Shown here: piece after piece, positions 6,955 to 8,306 of the stretch
How the letters are laid out: every line of letters starts with the position of its first letter
How positions within the stretch are numbered: position 1 is the stretch's first letter
Source of the DNA: Planctomycetaceae bacterium
Lineage (GTDB): Bacteria; Planctomycetota; Planctomycetia; Planctomycetales; Planctomycetaceae
Reading direction: 5' to 3'
Assembly: GCA_020426125.1 (NCBI GenBank)
Contig: JAGQQQ010000477.1
Span: 1 to 8,306, forward strand
DNA length: 8,306 bases
Position numbers and translations under genes: made by a program
Notes under the pieces: model-generated
The model's input: only the letters and a program-made list of their open reading frames with translations
Told to the model about the DNA's origin: nothing
Database searches by the model: none

Positions 6955-8004
6955 ATGCGAAGTGACAGACAATGCTGGTGGGAGTGGGGCGTATCGCGAA
7001 CGGGGATCCTGTTCGCTTGTCTGTGGTTCACGGGAACCCCACTCTTCGGGGAGGAACTTCAACGGTTCGAATTCCTGCAAATTCGCATGGGAATTCCCGT
7101 GAATATCATAGTGTACGCCCCCAACCAACCAACGGCAAACGAGGCGACTGACGCGGCGTATGCGCGATTCAAAGAACTCGACCGAATCATGAGCGACTAT
7201 GATCCGGACAGCGAATTGATGCGACTCTGCAAACAGGCACAACCGGGACAACCCGCCCAGGTGAGTCCCGATCTGATGACTGTCCTGAAATATTCTCAAT
7301 CACTCTGGAACCAATCTGATGGGGCGTTTGACGTCACCGTTGGTCCGCTCGTGAAACTCTGGCGAATCGCCCGTCGCCGGAAGGAATTGCCCGAACCCGA
7401 TCGTCTCCAGAGTGCTCTGACCCGAGTTGGGTTCGAGCATGTCAGGCTTTGCCCCCAGGAACAAACAGTCACATTCGGTCTCAAGAGCATGCAACTCGAC
7501 TTAGGAGGCATTGCGAAAGGCTACGCCGCGGATGAAGCGATCGCGGTGCTGAAGAAACAGGGGATTACCCGTGCCCTAGTGGAAGCGGGTGGGGACATCA
7601 CCGTATCCGAACCTCCGCCGAATCAAACGGGTTGGCGGATCGAGTTGGAGAACTTTCAGTCAGAGGAGGATTCCAAACCTTTGATCCTGACGCTGAAGAA
7701 TTCGGCGGTGGCGACCTCGGGAGATGCGTATCAGTACCTGGAGATTGATGGGGTCCGCTACTCCCATTTGCTTGACCCGCTCACGGGTCTCGGACTCACA
7801 ACTCCGAGTCGGGTGACCGTCATCGCTTCATCCGGAACCCTCGCCGATGGCCTCGCGTCCGCCGTGAGTGTGCTTGGCCCCGAAAAAGGAAAGAAACTCG
7901 CCCAACAGGAGGGAGCGGATGTGTTCATCCTGTCACTTGGCAAGGAGGGGTCATTGGAGTCCCATTTTTCCCCAGGCTTCCAAAGTCACGTCGTGAAGGA
8001 GTGA
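6955..8004 (+). CDS. apbE: FAD:protein FMN transferase (ApbE family), exported
   Basis: Members of this family use FAD as donor and attach FMN covalently to a Ser/Thr of exported or membrane redox proteins such as NqrB, NqrC, RnfG and FMN-binding-domain proteins. The 349-residue length is normal for the family. Residues 1-32 form a signal peptide (hydrophobic TGILFACLWFTGTPLFG); cleavage before EELQ is likely, and the LFAC sequence is only a poor lipobox. Family motifs in order are MSDYDPDSELMRL (79-91), SDGAFDVTVGPLVKLW (121-136), the flavin-binding LDLGGIAKGYAADEA (181-195), ALVEAGGDI (207-215), AVATSGDAYQY (251-261), HLLDPLTG (271-278), and TVIASSGTLADGLASAVSVL (288-307). The last contains the T-x-A-D that contributes to the metal site in studied members (D298). 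All key positions look intact, so the enzyme should be active. The ATG at 6955 has AGGA eight bases upstream; an ATG at 6907 is in frame but overlaps the start codon of the divergent gene. No flavinylation substrate with a [S/D]GA[S/T] target is encoded in the window. Confidence 0.92.
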   Translation: MRSDRQCWWEWGVSRTGILFACLWFTGTPLFGEELQRFEFLQIRMGIPVNIIVYAPNQPTANEATDAAYARFKELDRIMSDYDPDSELMRLCKQAQPGQPAQVSPDLMTVLKYSQSLWNQSDGAFDVTVGPLVKLWRIARRRKELPEPDRLQSALTRVGFEHVRLCPQEQTVTFGLKSMQLDLGGIAKGYAADEAIAVLKKQGITRALVEAGGDITVSEPPPNQTGWRIELENFQSEEDSKPLILTLKNSAVATSGDAYQYLEIDGVRYSHLLDPLTGLGLTTPSRVTVIASSGTLADGLASAVSVLGPEKGKKLAQQEGADVFILSLGKEGSLESHFSPGFQSHVVKE

Positions 8005-8097
8005 CATTCCTAACTTCCAATGCCTTGAGTTTGGTTGGAAGAGGCTTCCCGGAAGTCCTCAAACCGGGCGAATTTGAAGATTTTCCATCGACTGAAC

Positions 8098-8128
8098 TTG
8101 ACGGACAGGTCGATGGGGATTTAATTAT
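8098..8128 (+). promoter_or_regulatory. Weak sigma70-like promoter candidate
   Basis: TTGACG (8098-8103) matches the -35 consensus at five of six positions. It is followed, 17-19 bases later, by an AT-rich stretch, TTAATTAT (8121-8128), whose best -10 match is AATTAT (four of six, at a long spacing of 19). This is the most AT-rich spot in the final 300 bp. Planctomycete promoter preferences are not well fixed, so this is only suggestive. If real, it would start a transcript of about 150 nt ending at the terminator at 8246-8290. Confidence 0.2.
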
Positions 8129-8183
8129 CGTAAACAAGGTACTGTCGATCATGAATTTCATCTCCGCAAACATCGGCCTTCTG

Positions 8184-8213
8184 CTAAGCCTACTTCCCCC
8201 AGGGAAGTCTTAG
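8184..8213 (+). other. Stable RNA hairpin upstream of the terminator
   Basis: CTAAG (8184-8188) pairs with CTTAG (8209-8213), and ACTTCCC (8192-8198) pairs with GGGAAGT (8202-8208). A three-base bulge (CCT) lies on the left arm, and the loop is a three-base CCA. An alternative outer pairing, GGCCT (8175-8179) with AGGCC (8212-8216), is also possible. No T-run follows, so it is not itself a terminator. It may be a domain of a small RNA or of the apbE 3' untranslated region. Confidence 0.45.
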
Positions 8214-8245
8214 GCCCGTGCTTTGAGTCTGTCTGCAGATACTCG

Positions 8246-8290
8246 AACACCCTGAGACTCTCACGAGCGTCTCAGGGTGTTTTTCTTTTT
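8246..8290 (+). terminator. Strong rho-independent terminator
   Basis: AACACCCTGAGAC (8246-8258) pairs perfectly with GTCTCAGGGTGTT (8269-8281), giving 13 uninterrupted base pairs around a ten-base loop. The 3' arm runs directly into TTTTCTTTTT. This is a canonical intrinsic terminator for plus-strand transcription. It is 241 bp downstream of the apbE stop, so it ends either a long apbE transcript or a separate short RNA. Confidence 0.93.
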
Positions 8291-8306
8291 CCATTTCGCC
8301 AAAATC

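Larger units (their letters stand above)
8005..8306. other. 302-bp non-coding tail after apbE
   Basis: No convincing protein gene is present. A GTG at 8001, overlapping the apbE stop, opens a 70-codon frame to 8213. A purine run (GAAGGA) abuts that GTG with no spacing, and the product resembles nothing I recognise. An ATG at 8151 in the same frame would give a 20-residue hydrophobic peptide (NFISANIGLLLSLL core). Structured elements in this stretch are listed separately: a promoter-like sequence, a hairpin at 8184-8213 and a strong terminator at 8246-8290. It may be the long 3' untranslated region of apbE or may contain a small RNA. Confidence 0.5.

Noticed and set aside
6970..7023. ApbE as a lipoprotein (LFAC lipobox)
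   Set aside because: An Arg lies only seven residues before the Cys, leaving too short a hydrophobic stretch, and the hydrophobic segment continues past the Cys to a plausible signal peptidase I site.
8001..8213. 70-codon GTG-started gene overlapping the apbE stop
   Set aside because: The only purine-rich sequence before the GTG touches it with no spacing, and the product resembles no known family; the region shows RNA structure instead.

Overview
The window looks like a chromosomal segment from a diderm bacterium, most likely a member of the Planctomycetota. The base composition is moderately GC-rich. The window encodes a complete BamA-type outer-membrane assembly protein with an unusual spacer, an exported SUMF1/FGE-fold protein (a family that is very abundant in planctomycetes), an exported ApbE flavin transferase and an SSS-family sodium symporter. 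The phylum call is an inference from protein style; there is no rRNA or other marker here. Nothing in the window looks mobile: there are no transposases, integrases, tRNAs, CRISPR repeats or phage genes.

Layout. Positions 1-119 are non-coding and hold a long inverted repeat. Positions 120-2321 carry a probable two-gene minus-strand unit: a gamma-glutamylcyclotransferase-like protein (upstream) and a sodium:solute symporter (downstream). A 383-bp divergent intergenic region separates this unit from a plus-strand bamA homologue (2705-5674, 989 aa). The bamA gene is followed by a strong hairpin that can terminate transcription from both directions, because the next gene, an exported SUMF1-like protein (5787-6908, minus), converges on it. 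Only 46 bp separate that gene's start from the start of the divergent ApbE gene (6955-8004, plus). The last ~300 bp hold no convincing protein gene, but they contain a stable hairpin, a weak promoter-like sequence and a textbook intrinsic terminator at 8246-8290.

How the genes may work together. The proteins do not form one obvious pathway. Three of them (BamA, the SUMF1-like protein and ApbE) are made with signal peptides and act in the outer membrane or periplasm, so the right half of the window is envelope-oriented. The left half pairs a small cytoplasmic gamma-glutamyl/amine enzyme with an inner-membrane Na+-coupled transporter of unknown substrate.

I did not find a clear previously undescribed multi-gene system. 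The points most worth a second look are the ~135-residue Pro/Gln/Ser-rich spacer in BamA placed between two candidate last strands of POTRA5, just before the barrel; the possible small structured RNA ending at the 8246-8290 terminator; and the SUMF1-like protein without the FGE cysteine pair, divergently packed against ApbE.
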